A stretch of DNA of 64,000 nucleotides from Paenibacillus sp. Root444D2 (GTDB taxonomy: Bacteria > Bacillota > Bacilli > Paenibacillales > NBRC-103111), in assembly GCF_001426375.1 (NCBI RefSeq), contig NZ_LMEO01000051.1:248241-312240 (forward strand). The letters run 5' to 3'. The notes under the pieces were generated by a model that saw only the letters and a list, made by a program, of their open reading frames with translations, had not been told where the DNA came from and did not search any database. This document shows, piece by piece, positions 8,610 through 16,918 of the stretch. The translations under genes were made by a program, and so were the position numbers. Numbering within the stretch: the first letter of the stretch is position 1; every line of letters starts with the position of its first letter.

Positions 8610-8894
8610 CTACCATTTGCTCCCTTGCGGAGCCGGGCAACGGGCAGCCGTTAGTTTGGCCTTGATGGCCATGAGACAACCACACCAACGGCATGTTGTA
8701 CCGAATTGATAGTCTTTGCAGCCATTGCATATCGCGATCCGCCGATCATACTCTTCTTCCGTAGTCAGCTTAAGATTACGTACTTTGAGGGTTTCGCCAA
8801 AAAGTTTGGTGATCTCTTCAGGCGTCACATGTACCGTTGTGGAACAACCTTTGCATGCAGGCATAGCTTCCATATTGTTATTCTGGCTTTCCAT
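8610..8894 (-). CDS. Small cysteine-rich (zinc-ribbon-like) protein
   Basis: A 94-residue protein with cysteine pairs C14/C17, C56/C59, C68/C71 plus C73 and C86, consistent with binding one or two zinc ions or a cluster. There is no signal peptide. It resembles small uncharacterised Bacillales proteins (possibly the DUF6171 group, from memory). It lies 14 bases downstream of the GH51 gene on the same strand, so it could be co-transcribed with it. Confidence 0.65.
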   Translation of the reverse strand: MESQNNNMEAMPACKGCSTTVHVTPEEITKLFGETLKVRNLKLTTEEEYDRRIAICNGCKDYQFGTTCRWCGCLMAIKAKLTAARCPAPQGSKW

Positions 8895-8908
8895 ATCGGA
8901 TAGGCTCC

Positions 8909-10387
8909 TTAAGAAAGACGAAGCGTGACAACAGATTTGGCAGGAAGTGTAACGATAAGCTGATTATTTTCAAATCTGTAGTTGGTGAAATCCGTTAGGT
9001 TTACTGTTTCAGGCTCATCGAAGGTATTATGTGATTGTATGGTATCCGAAGTTAGAATTTGACCCGCGACTGATCCCACCGAACGTCCGCGAACGTCACA
9101 GTTCACTTCGAGTTGGTCTGAATGGTGCAGATTACATAGCGAAATATGTAATTGGTTAGCCGTATCTAAGGAGGCGGATACGCTGAGTTGATCGATTTTT
9201 TTACCATCCATCTCATATGATGGGCTCTCTGCATGAGTGCTAATGAGGCTAGCACCTTGATGAACCTTGTACATATCAAAGACATGATAAGTAGGTGTAA
9301 GAAGCATGTCGGCGCCTTCGGTTAAAATGACAGATTGCAAGACATTGACGACCTGAGCAATGTTTGCCATGCGAACACGATCACTATGCTTATGGAAAAT
9401 GTTTAAATTAATTCCAGCGACGAGCGCATCACGCATCGTATTTTGTTGATATAAGAAGCCAGGATTCGTTCCAGGCTCTACATTGAACCATGTTCCCCAC
9501 TCATCGACAATAAGGGCAACTCGTTTCTCAGGATCATATTTGGTCATAATGGTATCATGGCGTGTGATGAGTTCGTCCATAAATAAGGTATTCTCAAGGG
9601 TTTGGAACCATTCTAGTTCCCCAAAGTCGGTAGCGGAGCCTTTATCCTTCCAATTCCCAGTAGGAAGGGTATAGTAATGAAGACTTAAGCCATCCATATG
9701 CTTAGCAGCTTCTCTCATTAATACTTCCGTCCAGTTGTAGTCGGCACTGTTTGCACCACATGCTATTTTGAAAATGCGGTTATCCCCATAATTTCGTACA
9801 TAACACGCATATCGGCGATAAAGATCAGCGTAGTATTCCGGACGCATGTCACCGCCGCAACCCCAGTTCTCATTACCTACGCCAAAATAGGTAAGTTTCC
9901 ACGGTTTTTCACGCCCATTTTCTTGACGCCAGTTCGCCATGGGGGACTCGCCATCGAAAGTCATATACTCAACCCATTCGGACATTTCAGCTACGGTACC
10001 GCTTCCAACATTTCCACTAATGTAGGGCTCCGCTTCAATTAGCTCGCATAAACGCAAGAATTCATGTGTCCCGAAATGATTATTTTCCAAGACACCGCCC
10101 CAGTGTGTGTTAATCATCCGCTTACGTTTCTCAGCTGGACCTACGCCGTCTTTCCAGTGATACTCATCGGCAAAACACCCGCCTGGCCAACGCAAAACAG
10201 GAATTTGAAGTTTTTTCAAAGCCTCGATCACATCGTTGCGCATACCTTCCGTGTTCGGAATCGGAGAATCCAGACCAACCCAGATTCCCTCATAAATACA
10301 GCGTCCCAGGTGCTCAGAGAAATGACCATAAATATTGCGATCGATCGTGCCATTCGGTGAATCCGCGTTTATAATCAGCTTGGCCAT
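8909..10387 (-). CDS. abfA: GH51 alpha-L-arabinofuranosidase
   Basis: Intracellular enzyme releasing terminal arabinofuranosyl residues from arabinan or arabinoxylan oligosaccharides. The 492-residue length fits the family. Conserved features: IYGHFSEHLGRCIYEGIWVG near the N-terminus, RWPGGCFADEYHW at 66-78, acid/base E173 in GVGNENWG and nucleophile E296 in VDEWG, then the C-terminal beta-sandwich. No signal peptide, so it acts on imported oligosaccharides. The GntR/LacI-type regulator lies 9 bases upstream on the same strand, giving a regulator-enzyme operon. It fits functionally with the GH43 enzyme at 29.8 kb. Confidence 0.93.
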   Translation of the reverse strand: MAKLIINADSPNGTIDRNIYGHFSEHLGRCIYEGIWVGLDSPIPNTEGMRNDVIEALKKLQIPVLRWPGGCFADEYHWKDGVGPAEKRKRMINTHWGGVLENNHFGTHEFLRLCELIEAEPYISGNVGSGTVAEMSEWVEYMTFDGESPMANWRQENGREKPWKLTYFGVGNENWGCGGDMRPEYYADLYRRYACYVRNYGDNRIFKIACGANSADYNWTEVLMREAAKHMDGLSLHYYTLPTGNWKDKGSATDFGELEWFQTLENTLFMDELITRHDTIMTKYDPEKRVALIVDEWGTWFNVEPGTNPGFLYQQNTMRDALVAGINLNIFHKHSDRVRMANIAQVVNVLQSVILTEGADMLLTPTYHVFDMYKVHQGASLISTHAESPSYEMDGKKIDQLSVSASLDTANQLHISLCNLHHSDQLEVNCDVRGRSVGSVAGQILTSDTIQSHNTFDEPETVNLTDFTNYRFENNQLIVTLPAKSVVTLRLS

Positions 10388-10396
10388 AGTGAGTAT

Positions 10397-11425
10397 CTAC
10401 TCCCTTAATTGTTTAATATTGGAAACCGACTCGCGACTAACGTAAGCAGCCGAAAGTACGATTTGTTCCCTAGAATCAGTCTGATTGGAAAGGTTCCGAT
10501 GAATCGCCGAAAGCAGCTCTTCAACTAAATGCTTAGCATCCAAACTAAAAGTCGTAAGTCGTGGAGAAATTTGCGCAGCGAGTGGAATATCATCACATCC
10601 GATAACGGAAACATCCGCTGGGACTTGGTAACCATTTTCTCGCAGGCCTTGAATAAAACCAGCAGCCATCCAATCGTTGACGGCAAAGACGGCATCTGTA
10701 AGACCGCTTGAAAGCAAAGAGTCAGCTGCTCGCCGTCCGCCTTCCCAATTCATTTTCTCGGTAAAGACCTCTACATGGACACCTTGCTGCTGGCAATACT
10801 CTAGAAAGCCTTGTTTCCTTAAGCGCGACGAGTCGTATTTATCAGGTCCTCCAAGAAGGGTGAAGGTACGGTGACCGCTATCGTAAAGTGTTTTGGCTGC
10901 TTTGCTGCCGATGCGATAGTCATCAAAATAAATTTGGATGATATCATCACGATGCGCATAACGTTGAATGGCAAATAACTGCCCGGATGCTGACTTGATC
11001 TCATCCAATGTCTCGTCATCGATTTGACCGATGATAACAAGCGGACTAGGAATAGAAGATTCCATAGGATGCTCAGGATTAACCATAGAGATCTTAATGG
11101 CTTGTTTGGCAGCCAAGTTGGTAATCTCAACAAGGAAATTCGTAAAGAAGGGGTCATTTCCTTTAATATCCCTAGAGCACAATAGATACAGTGTGTCTAA
11201 GAGGACAGAAGGGACAATATAAGTTCCTTTGCCGCGCAGTTGGACCAATAGGCCCTCGTTAGCGAGAATTTTAATCGCAGCACGTACGCTGACTCGGCTA
11301 GCATCAAAGCTTTCGGCCAAATCACGCTCAGAAGGAATCTTAACAAGTTGATCGGTTTGTAAGGATTGAATCTGATGGCGCAGCTGTTCGATCAGTTTTT
11401 CTTTGACAAGCGGAGATTTTTCCAT
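10397..11425 (-). CDS. AraR-like regulator (GntR helix-turn-helix plus LacI-type sensor)
   Basis: A 342-residue repressor: GntR winged helix at about 1-75 (IPSERDLAESFDASRVSVRA, then GLLVQLRGKGTYIVPS) joined to a periplasmic-binding-protein-like effector domain (GSKAAKTLYDSGHRTFTLLG, CDDIPLAAQISPRLTTFS). This architecture is that of AraR, the arabinose repressor. MEKSPLVKEKL at 11425 was chosen over a TTG at 11452; GGTGG precedes it by 10 bases. It is the first gene of an operon with the GH51 arabinofuranosidase, so L-arabinose is the likely effector. Confidence 0.85.
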   Translation of the reverse strand: MEKSPLVKEKLIEQLRHQIQSLQTDQLVKIPSERDLAESFDASRVSVRAAIKILANEGLLVQLRGKGTYIVPSVLLDTLYLLCSRDIKGNDPFFTNFLVEITNLAAKQAIKISMVNPEHPMESSIPSPLVIIGQIDDETLDEIKSASGQLFAIQRYAHRDDIIQIYFDDYRIGSKAAKTLYDSGHRTFTLLGGPDKYDSSRLRKQGFLEYCQQQGVHVEVFTEKMNWEGGRRAADSLLSSGLTDAVFAVNDWMAAGFIQGLRENGYQVPADVSVIGCDDIPLAAQISPRLTTFSLDAKHLVEELLSAIHRNLSNQTDSREQIVLSAAYVSRESVSNIKQLRE

Positions 11426-11445
11426 GCAAGCAGGACCACCATTCA

Positions 11446-11490
11446 ATACCAAATTAAAGACTATTTAATACCAATAAGATACCACGTGGT
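11446..11490 (-). promoter_or_regulatory. Candidate operator region upstream of the AraR-like gene
   Basis: ATACCA occurs three times (about 11446, 11469 and 11479), the first two in matching contexts 23 bases apart, and the third runs into the perfect palindrome ACCACGTGGT at 11481-11490. The position just upstream of the repressor start suggests autoregulation. The half-site differs from the B. subtilis AraR box as I remember it. Confidence 0.4.
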
Positions 11491-11512
11491 GTGGGGTTAG
11501 TCCATCTTTATT

Positions 11513-11539
11513 TTGTTGTTGTTGTTGTTGTTGTTGTTG
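11513..11539. repeat. (TTG)9 microsatellite
   Basis: Nine uninterrupted TTG units, reading CAA on the strand of the AraR-like gene, about 90-115 bases before its start codon. It may lie in the 5' untranslated region or just upstream of the promoter; copy number could vary by slippage. Confidence 0.9.
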
Positions 11540-11656
11540 TTTGTGTTGAGAGGAAGTGTCGCAGGCGTGGTCGTCCTCGTTTACTGAGGGTCATCTGGCC
11601 TTTCCATTTTTACATGATCGCCTGTAACGAATAAAGAAAGATGCTATGCCGAATAC

Positions 11657-11692
11657 GAAAAAAGAAGTCGACCATTTCGTTGGTCGACCTCT
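11657..11692 (-). terminator. Terminator of the tetR-map operon
   Basis: On the minus strand AGGTCGACCA pairs with TGGTCGACTT around ACGAAA, followed by CTTTTTTC. It begins 8 bases after the map stop codon. Confidence 0.85.
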
Positions 11693-11699
11693 AATTTTT

Positions 11700-12446
11700 C
11701 TATTGCGCGGTCAAAATTTGTGGACCTTCAGCCGTGATGGCGATCGTATGCTCGTATTGGGCGGCGAGCTTGTTGTCCATCGTCCGTGCGGTCCAGCCGT
11801 CCGGATCGATTGTCATGAAGTAAGTGCCTTCGGTGATCATGGGCTCAATCGTGAACACCATACCTTCCTTGATACGGAGGCCTTTTCCAGGCTTGCCGAC
11901 ATGCATATAAGTCGGCTCCTCGTGCAGGTCGCGGCCGATGCCATGGGCGAGAAGGTCGCGCACAACGCCGAAACTGTGTGATTCCGCATGCCGCTGAATC
12001 GCGCTCGTCACGTCGCCGAGTCGATTGCCGGGCTGCGCCTGCTCGATGCCCAGGTCAAGACATTCTTTCGTGACACGCATCAACTTCTCGGCCGTCGGCG
12101 AGATCTGACCGACCGCATAACTCCAGGCCGAATCGCCGAGCCAGCCATCGAGCTCAGCGACCGTGTCGATCGTCACGATATCGCCTTCCTCAAGTGGCTT
12201 ATTGCTAGGGAAGCCATGTGCGATCACATCGTTGGCGGAGGCACAGGTCGCATATTGATATCCCTTATAGCCTTTTTGGTATGGCTTTGCGCCGTGCTTC
12301 AACATAATGTCCTCGAATATGCGCTCAATCTCGTTGGTGGTAATACCCGGTTTGATAAGCGGTGCGATTGTACGATGGCATTCAGCCACCACTTGGCATG
12401 CCTTGCGGATAGCTTCAATTTCATGTTTGCTTTTTAAAATGACCAT
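11700..12446 (-). CDS. map: Type I methionine aminopeptidase
   Basis: Cytosolic metalloprotease that removes the initiator methionine from nascent proteins. The 248-residue protein starts MVILKSKHEIEAIRKAC and has the full metal site: HGFPSN (substrate His), ELDGWLGDSAWSY (two Asp ligands), AHGIGRDLHEEP (His), FTIEPM and YEHT (Glu ligands). The start at 12446 was chosen over a longer frame opening at 12677 inside tetR; AAGGAG lies 13 bases upstream. It follows tetR by 7 bases, so the two are co-transcribed. This is probably an extra copy besides the housekeeping map of the ribosomal-protein cluster. Confidence 0.92.
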   Translation of the reverse strand: MVILKSKHEIEAIRKACQVVAECHRTIAPLIKPGITTNEIERIFEDIMLKHGAKPYQKGYKGYQYATCASANDVIAHGFPSNKPLEEGDIVTIDTVAELDGWLGDSAWSYAVGQISPTAEKLMRVTKECLDLGIEQAQPGNRLGDVTSAIQRHAESHSFGVVRDLLAHGIGRDLHEEPTYMHVGKPGKGLRIKEGMVFTIEPMITEGTYFMTIDPDGWTARTMDNKLAAQYEHTIAITAEGPQILTAQ

Positions 12447-12453
12447 GTTTGTA

Positions 12454-13038
12454 TCAGGACTCCTTCGTAATAGCTTGCATAGCGAGTCGGGCGATTCGAT
12501 CGACGTCCAGGTCGGAATTGCTCGCATAGTAGTGCAGCCCACAGCAACCGACCAGCACGGCAAGCATATGGTCGACGCTGTCGTCTTCGCACTGGGCGAT
12601 CGATTGGAGTGGAATGTACAGCCGTTCCATAAATTTACTTTTGGCGTGGTGTCGATCCCTTTCAGGCAAGCCTGCATAATGTTCCGCCGCCATTTTGTAG
12701 ACGAGATATGCGCGGGCGTCCGACTGCCACAGCCGGAGCAGCGCTTTACAATACGTCAACAACTGCCAGTCATCCGGGGGGCTGCCGCTGATGTTCGCCC
12801 ACTTTGCGATAACTTGCTCGCATCGCTCGAAGCCGCTTCCTAACACATCTTCAATTAATAAATGCCGGTTGGGGTAATAATGGTATACTGTGCCGTAACC
12901 AAGCCCTGCCTCGCGGGCGACGTCGCGAATATCAAAGCTGCCGCCCGTGCGAAAGTAGGAGCGCGCGGCGACGTCCAGGATCTGTTCTCTGCGCTGTATG
13001 CGTATGAGCTCATTTTGTTCTTTGGTACGGGGGCACAT
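12454..13038 (-). CDS. TetR-family transcriptional regulator
   Basis: A 194-residue regulator with an N-terminal TetR helix-turn-helix (REQILDVAARSYFRTGGSF, IRDVAREAGLGYGTVYHYYP) and a helical ligand-binding domain. The start is supported by AAGGAGG 10 bases upstream of the ATG. It is transcribed with map directly behind it. The gene is GC-richer than the flanking DNA, like its neighbours up to 15.5 kb. Confidence 0.88.
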   Translation of the reverse strand: MCPRTKEQNELIRIQRREQILDVAARSYFRTGGSFDIRDVAREAGLGYGTVYHYYPNRHLLIEDVLGSGFERCEQVIAKWANISGSPPDDWQLLTYCKALLRLWQSDARAYLVYKMAAEHYAGLPERDRHHAKSKFMERLYIPLQSIAQCEDDSVDHMLAVLVGCCGLHYYASNSDLDVDRIARLAMQAITKES

Positions 13039-13327
13039 AGCGTGTTAACCTCCTTATATAGACCTGCAAATTTGTCGATATAAAAATAGTAACTCATGGG
13101 GTGGAGAAATGCAAAAGATTTGTTGGTGTTCGATAAAATGAAGTACTGAACAATAAAGAACTGTGATAATAAAGTTGTAGACTGGGCGCTGGCGTTAACC
13201 TAACTGAGAACGATAGCGCGGCGATGGAACCGATCCATCGCCGATTTGCATTGCTGCAGGCACCCCCCATTGGGGGATTTTATATATTAAAGTATACATA
13301 TCCAAAGATCCGTGTGACGACAAGTCC
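13039..13327. other. Intergenic region with two GC-rich hairpins
   Basis: No gene seen. CGGCGATGG at 13219-13227 pairs with CCATCGCCG at 13235-13243, and CCCCCATTGGGGG near 13266 is followed by ATTTTAT. These lie downstream of the minus-strand AraC gene and upstream of tetR and may end AraC transcription. Confidence 0.5.
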
Positions 13328-14305
13328 TCAATCGATCTCCTGCACCGTCTCTTCCCGCAGCCTTCTGATGTCACTGATCGGCGGGAGTCCGAAAAGCTTT
13401 GCGTATTCGCGGCTGAAGTGCGAGGGGCTCTCGTAGCCGACACGGTAAGCGGCATCGGCGGCATCGAGGGATTCAGCCAACAGCAGACGGCGCGCCTCTT
13501 GAAGGCGAATCCGTTTCAGGTACTGCAGCGGGCTCAGCGCAGTCACTTCCTTGAAGTAACGGTGCAGCGACGAGGGACCCATATGGGCCATTCTTGCGAG
13601 CTCGTCTATATGAAGCGGCTGGGCATAATCCAGCTTGATGCGGGCGATGACTCTGGCGATCCGGCTAGTGCCGCTGCCGGCGAGGGCAAACTGCTTAAAG
13701 GCTCCACCTTGGCTTCCCTTCATTATCCGGTAATAGATTTCGCGGACGACCAGCGGCGCCAGATGAGGAATGTCCCCAGGCGTATCCAGCAACCGGACGA
13801 GCCGAACCGCCGCGTCCAGAAGCTCGGGACTCGTCCGGTCGACGAAGGCGCCCCGCTTCGCCTCCCTGCCGTCTTCCGCCTCCGGCTCCGCGCCTTTCAT
13901 CACTTCCAGCACCTGAGCGGGATCCAGTCCAAGCCGAATGCACAAATAAGGCGCTTCGGGAGAAGCCTGAATAAGACGTGAGGTGACCGGCAGATCGACC
14001 GATACGACAAAATGCGAGGAGGGACCATATGTAAAGTTGTCTCCTCCCAGCATAACGACCTTCGTGCCTCTGGCGACGATGACGATTGCTGGCTCATAAA
14101 CCGTATTGACCGGCAGTGTGGTCTTTGAGCTGCGAATCAAATGCAGCGATGGCACGGACGTTCCGAACATCCCGTCACTGCCCGTATGACGCTCGATCAA
14201 CCAGACCAGCTCGGCGAGCCGGTCAACTGTCTTATGGCCAAAATCGAACGAATGCCTGTCTTGATCGTCGCCTAACAGCGGCACTGCGAGTTGCGGATGC
14301 GGCAT
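13328..14305 (-). CDS. AraC-family regulator with AraC_N sensor domain
   Basis: A 325-residue regulator. Residues about 25-180 match the AraC-type N-terminal domain (LPVNTVYEPAIVIVARGTK, FVVSVDLPVTSRL), and the C-terminus has two helix-turn-helices (IDELARMAHMGPSSLHRYFK, DAAYRVGYESPSHFSREY). MPHPQLAV at 14305 was chosen because GGAGGGG lies 5 bases upstream; a longer frame opens at 14392. It is divergent from the aldo/keto reductase gene at 14487, a common pairing in which the regulator controls the reductase. High GC compared with the surrounding accessory DNA. Confidence 0.9.
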   Translation of the reverse strand: MPHPQLAVPLLGDDQDRHSFDFGHKTVDRLAELVWLIERHTGSDGMFGTSVPSLHLIRSSKTTLPVNTVYEPAIVIVARGTKVVMLGGDNFTYGPSSHFVVSVDLPVTSRLIQASPEAPYLCIRLGLDPAQVLEVMKGAEPEAEDGREAKRGAFVDRTSPELLDAAVRLVRLLDTPGDIPHLAPLVVREIYYRIMKGSQGGAFKQFALAGSGTSRIARVIARIKLDYAQPLHIDELARMAHMGPSSLHRYFKEVTALSPLQYLKRIRLQEARRLLLAESLDAADAAYRVGYESPSHFSREYAKLFGLPPISDIRRLREETVQEID

Positions 14306-14486
14306 TTTTTCCCCTCCATCGTTTATCCCCTTTGGTAAGTTCATTATAGCACCGATCGAGGGCACCGTCTGTTCGGTTGGAGGATTAGGCAATAACTTGG
14401 TACAAACCGGCTACCCGGTATGGCGCCCATCGTCGCATAATAAAGGCGAAGATCAAACTTACCTAAAAAGAGAGGCGAAACCGAAT

Positions 14487-15473
14487 ATGAAAAGAAGAAC
14501 GTTAGGCAAGAGTGGCCTTGAAGTGTCGGCGCTCGGACTCGGCTGCATGGGAATGTCCGACTTTTACAGCGGCAGGGACGATGAGGAGTCCCTGCGCACG
14601 ATCGAACGCGCATTGGAGCTAGGCATCAATCTGCTGGATACGGCGGATATGTATGGCGTCGGCAAAAATGAAGAATTGGTCGGCAAAGCGCTCAAGGGAC
14701 GCCGCGACATGGTAGTAGTGGCGACCAAGTTTGGCAACGTGCGTAGCGAGGACGGCAAGTACCTAGGTATCAACGGCCGTCCGGAATATGTGAAGGCCGC
14801 CTGCGAAGCGAGCCTGCGTCGTCTCGGCGTCGACTATATTGATCTGTACTATCAGCACAGAGTCGATCCGAACACGCCGATCGAAGAGACGTTCGGCGCA
14901 ATGGCCGAGTTGGTACGCGAAGGCAAGGTGCGATACCTTGGCATGTCCGAGGCGGCTCCGGCTACCATTCGCCGTGCGGCAGCCGTGCATCCGATCGCCG
15001 CGCTGCAGACGGAGTATTCGCTATGGAGCCGCGACGTCGAAGACGGCATCTTGGCTGTATGTCGGGAGCTTGGCATCGGCTTCGTGCCGTACAGCCCGCT
15101 CGGTCGCGGATTTCTGACCGGACAGATTCGCAAGTTCGAGGACCTGGCGGAGGATGATTACCGCCGATTCTCCCCCCGCTTCCAAGGAGAAAACTTCCAA
15201 CGTAATCTGGATCTCGTCGAGCGGGTCTCCGAGGTGGCCGTCGATAAGGGCTGTGAGCCGTCACAGCTGGCACTTGCCTGGTTGCTGGCGCAGGGAGACG
15301 ATATCGTGCCAATCCCTGGTACAAAGAGAATCAAGTACTTGGAGGAGAACATAGGCTCGCTTGCAGTCGAGTTGACAGCAACAGACTTGGCGCGCATCGA
15401 CGAAGTGGCTCCGCGAGGAACAGCCTTTGGCTTGCGTTATCCCGAAGCTGCGATGAGTGGCCTCAACCTGTAA
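14487..15473 (+). CDS. Aldo/keto reductase
   Basis: NADPH-dependent carbonyl reductase, 328 residues, (beta/alpha)8 fold. The catalytic tetrad is visible: Asp and Tyr in LLDTADMYG, Lys in VVATKFGN and His in DLYYQHRVD. NADPH-site residues are in PYSPLGRGFLTG and IPGTKR. The start MKRRTLGKSGLEVSALGLG is preceded by AGAGAGG; the longer frame opening at 14397 lacks a ribosome site. Divergent from an AraC_N-type regulator and probably its target. Confidence 0.92.
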   Translation: MKRRTLGKSGLEVSALGLGCMGMSDFYSGRDDEESLRTIERALELGINLLDTADMYGVGKNEELVGKALKGRRDMVVVATKFGNVRSEDGKYLGINGRPEYVKAACEASLRRLGVDYIDLYYQHRVDPNTPIEETFGAMAELVREGKVRYLGMSEAAPATIRRAAAVHPIAALQTEYSLWSRDVEDGILAVCRELGIGFVPYSPLGRGFLTGQIRKFEDLAEDDYRRFSPRFQGENFQRNLDLVERVSEVAVDKGCEPSQLALAWLLAQGDDIVPIPGTKRIKYLEENIGSLAVELTATDLARIDEVAPRGTAFGLRYPEAAMSGLNL

Positions 15474-15525
15474 GGCTGGTTCTCACGATCTAATTAAATA
15501 CGTTAAAGGCGGCCGATCTTTGAGG

Positions 15526-15598
15526 GAGGCCACTGAAAAACTTACGTTTTTTCGGAAGATCGTCGATTCTTATATGTGAAGTCAAATAAAAAACGAAA
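15526..15598 (+). mobile_element. 3' end remnant of an IS3-family element
   Basis: This stretch matches, in reverse orientation, the 3' end of the IS3 copy at 19.6 kb. It encodes the last 17 residues of the transposase (EATEKLTFFRKIVDSYM then stop, against EATEKLTFFRKIIDFIC) and the same following bases AGTCAAATAAAAAACGAAA. The rest of the element is missing. Base 15526 marks a deletion or recombination joint. Confidence 0.8.
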
Positions 15599-15641
15599 GC
15601 CGACCAGATAAACTGGTTGCGTGCGCTGGGAGGATTGAAGA

Positions 15642-16010
15642 ATGAGTACAATGAATGAGCTAATGCAAAAACACTTCAAAATCTGGAGTGAAACAGATCA
15701 CGAAAGAAGAAGAATGGCAATCGATGAGATTTACTCAGAAAACTGCCGTGTGTATGACCCTTTCTATGCAAATGTATTCGTTGGTCGCGATGCACTTATG
15801 ACTTTGATAGATGAAGTACAAGGTAAGTTTCCGGGGTTTGGTTTCACTATTATTCCTGGATCTTTAGATGAACACCATGGTCATGTAAGGATTAGTTGGT
15901 ATTACGGATCGACGGACAAGCCTCAAACTTTCACCGGGCAGGAATTTATGATTGTTGAAAATGGATCGATCCATTCTGTGACTGTCTATTTTGACGCACC
16001 TGCAGAATAA
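15642..16010 (+). CDS. NTF2-like / SnoaL-type protein
   Basis: A 122-residue single-domain protein of the NTF2/SnoaL fold: IDEIYSENCRVYDPFYANVF, VGRDALMTLIDEVQGKFPG, then beta strands GHVRISWYYGS and GQEFMIVENGSIHSVTVYF. The family includes small-molecule isomerases and hydrolases as well as non-enzymatic binders. The ATG follows GGAGG by 8 bases. It lies directly after the IS3 remnant and before the first repeat block, with its own terminator. Confidence 0.8.
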   Translation: MSTMNELMQKHFKIWSETDHERRRMAIDEIYSENCRVYDPFYANVFVGRDALMTLIDEVQGKFPGFGFTIIPGSLDEHHGHVRISWYYGSTDKPQTFTGQEFMIVENGSIHSVTVYFDAPAE

Positions 16011-16095
16011 AGTTTTTTAATTTTATAAACTCGGGGAAATGTTTGAAACCAACTAAGGCTGGAACATATAATTGCGTACGTCCAGAGAAAAGCAA

Positions 16096-16141
16096 AAAAG
16101 CTGACGCCTGTTGCTCACAGACGCCAGCTTTATGCTTTTTA
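16096..16141 (+). terminator. Terminator after the NTF2-like gene
   Basis: AAAGCTGACGCCTG pairs (with two wobbles) with CAGACGCCAGCTTT, followed by ATGCTTTTT. Confidence 0.8.
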
Positions 16142-16185
16142 AGGAAGATCAATAAGCATAAATCTTGTATGATCTATTGCAGAAA

Positions 16186-16330
16186 TGTCGGATGACAAGA
16201 ACATTGTCCTAATCAAGTCCGTGTAAATTGCGGGCTTTTTAGTTATCGGATCAAGTTCTTGTCAATTGGCAATGTCAAGAACTTGATCCGATTGCCGATT
16301 TGTGACAAGAACATTGTCCGATTGCCGACA
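16186..16330. repeat. 145-bp TGTCGG...CCGACA structured repeat, copy 1
   Basis: Bounded by TGTCGG (16186) and CCGACA (ending 16330), inverted copies of each other. Inside: GACAAGAACATTGTCC, a small hairpin with CTTTTTAG, then a long hairpin in which CGGATCAAGTTCTTG pairs exactly with CAAGAACTTGATCCG, then a direct repeat of the type CAAGAACxTxxTCCGATTGCCGA. Copy 3 at 49015-49159 is also exactly 145 bases; copy 2 at 44217 is shorter. Confidence 0.85.
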
Positions 16331-16350
16331 AATTAAAATAAACCGCTCCG

Positions 16351-16365
16351 CTAACGGGCAGGATA
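16351..16365 (+). repeat. CTAACGG-type intergenic element 1
   Basis: CTAACGGGCAGGATA, followed by CTTCCAATATGTGTTAA, a tail shared with the element at 44361. It lies 21 bases after repeat copy 1 and 60 bases before the next gene. Confidence 0.8.
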
Positions 16366-16424
16366 CTTCCAATATGTGTTAATATAAAACTGCAATGATT
16401 AGAATGTTGAAACGGGGGAATCAT

Positions 16425-16820
16425 ATGCAATTTTACATAGCTTCTAGTCTCAAAAATATAGAAAATGTACGGCAAGTCGCAGAAAGTTTGAAAGCCCGTG
16501 GTTTTCAACAAACTTACGATTGGACAACGCATTCAAACATAGACTCCATAACCAAACTCCGTAACATAGGCCAAGAAGAAGTAGCAGGGGTTTTGGATGC
16601 AGATGTTGTAATTGTCATGTTTCCAGCAGGGAAAGGGAGTCATGTTGAGTTAGGAATTGCTCTGGGGGCTGGAAAGAAAATTTATTTATACTCCTCAACA
16701 AATGAACTGAATGAAATTGGAAACACATGTACGTTTTATCATGTTGATTCAGTTGAACAGCGGATTGGCTCATTAGGTGATTTGATAAACTCTGTATGCC
16801 TTGAATACCAGCATCATTAA
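16425..16820 (+). CDS. Nucleoside 2-deoxyribosyltransferase-like protein
   Basis: A 131-residue protein with the flavodoxin-like fold of the deoxyribosyltransferase/MazG-associated group: MQFYIASSLKNIENVRQVAE at the start, QTYDWTTHS, then EEVAGVLDADVVIVMFPAGK and GSHVELGIALGAGKKIYLY, in which the Glu of HVELG is the usual catalytic residue. These proteins transfer or hydrolyse deoxyribose or nucleoside groups. The ATG at 16425 follows GGGGGA; a longer start at 16395 has no ribosome site. It sits alone between two CTAACGG-type elements. Confidence 0.7.
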   Translation: MQFYIASSLKNIENVRQVAESLKARGFQQTYDWTTHSNIDSITKLRNIGQEEVAGVLDADVVIVMFPAGKGSHVELGIALGAGKKIYLYSSTNELNEIGNTCTFYHVDSVEQRIGSLGDLINSVCLEYQHH

Positions 16821-16821
16821 A

Positions 16822-16840
16822 CTAAAGGGCAGGAGAGTAC
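16822..16840 (+). repeat. CTAACGG-type intergenic element 2 (degenerate)
   Basis: CTAAAGGGCAGGAGAG starts 2 bases after the TAA of the preceding gene, in the usual ATTAAACTAA context. Confidence 0.6.
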
Positions 16841-16918
16841 GATAACCTAAACGAATATGTATTAAATCAATGTCTATGGCTTTTGTTTCCTTACTATTAA
16901 TTAGAATGAGTGGTGTTA

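Noticed and set aside
11646..12843. Long plus-strand frames opposite map and tetR
   Set aside because: Shadow frames of GC-rich minus-strand genes with full catalytic motifs; no start signals or family resemblance.
13418..13981. 187-codon plus-strand frame opposite the AraC gene
   Set aside because: Antisense shadow of a well-supported AraC regulator in high-GC DNA.
16186..16330. CAAGAAC-type direct repeats considered as a CRISPR array
   Set aside because: Only two or three diverged units without unique spacers of constant length, no cas genes, and the whole unit is repeated elsewhere as a 145-bp structured element.
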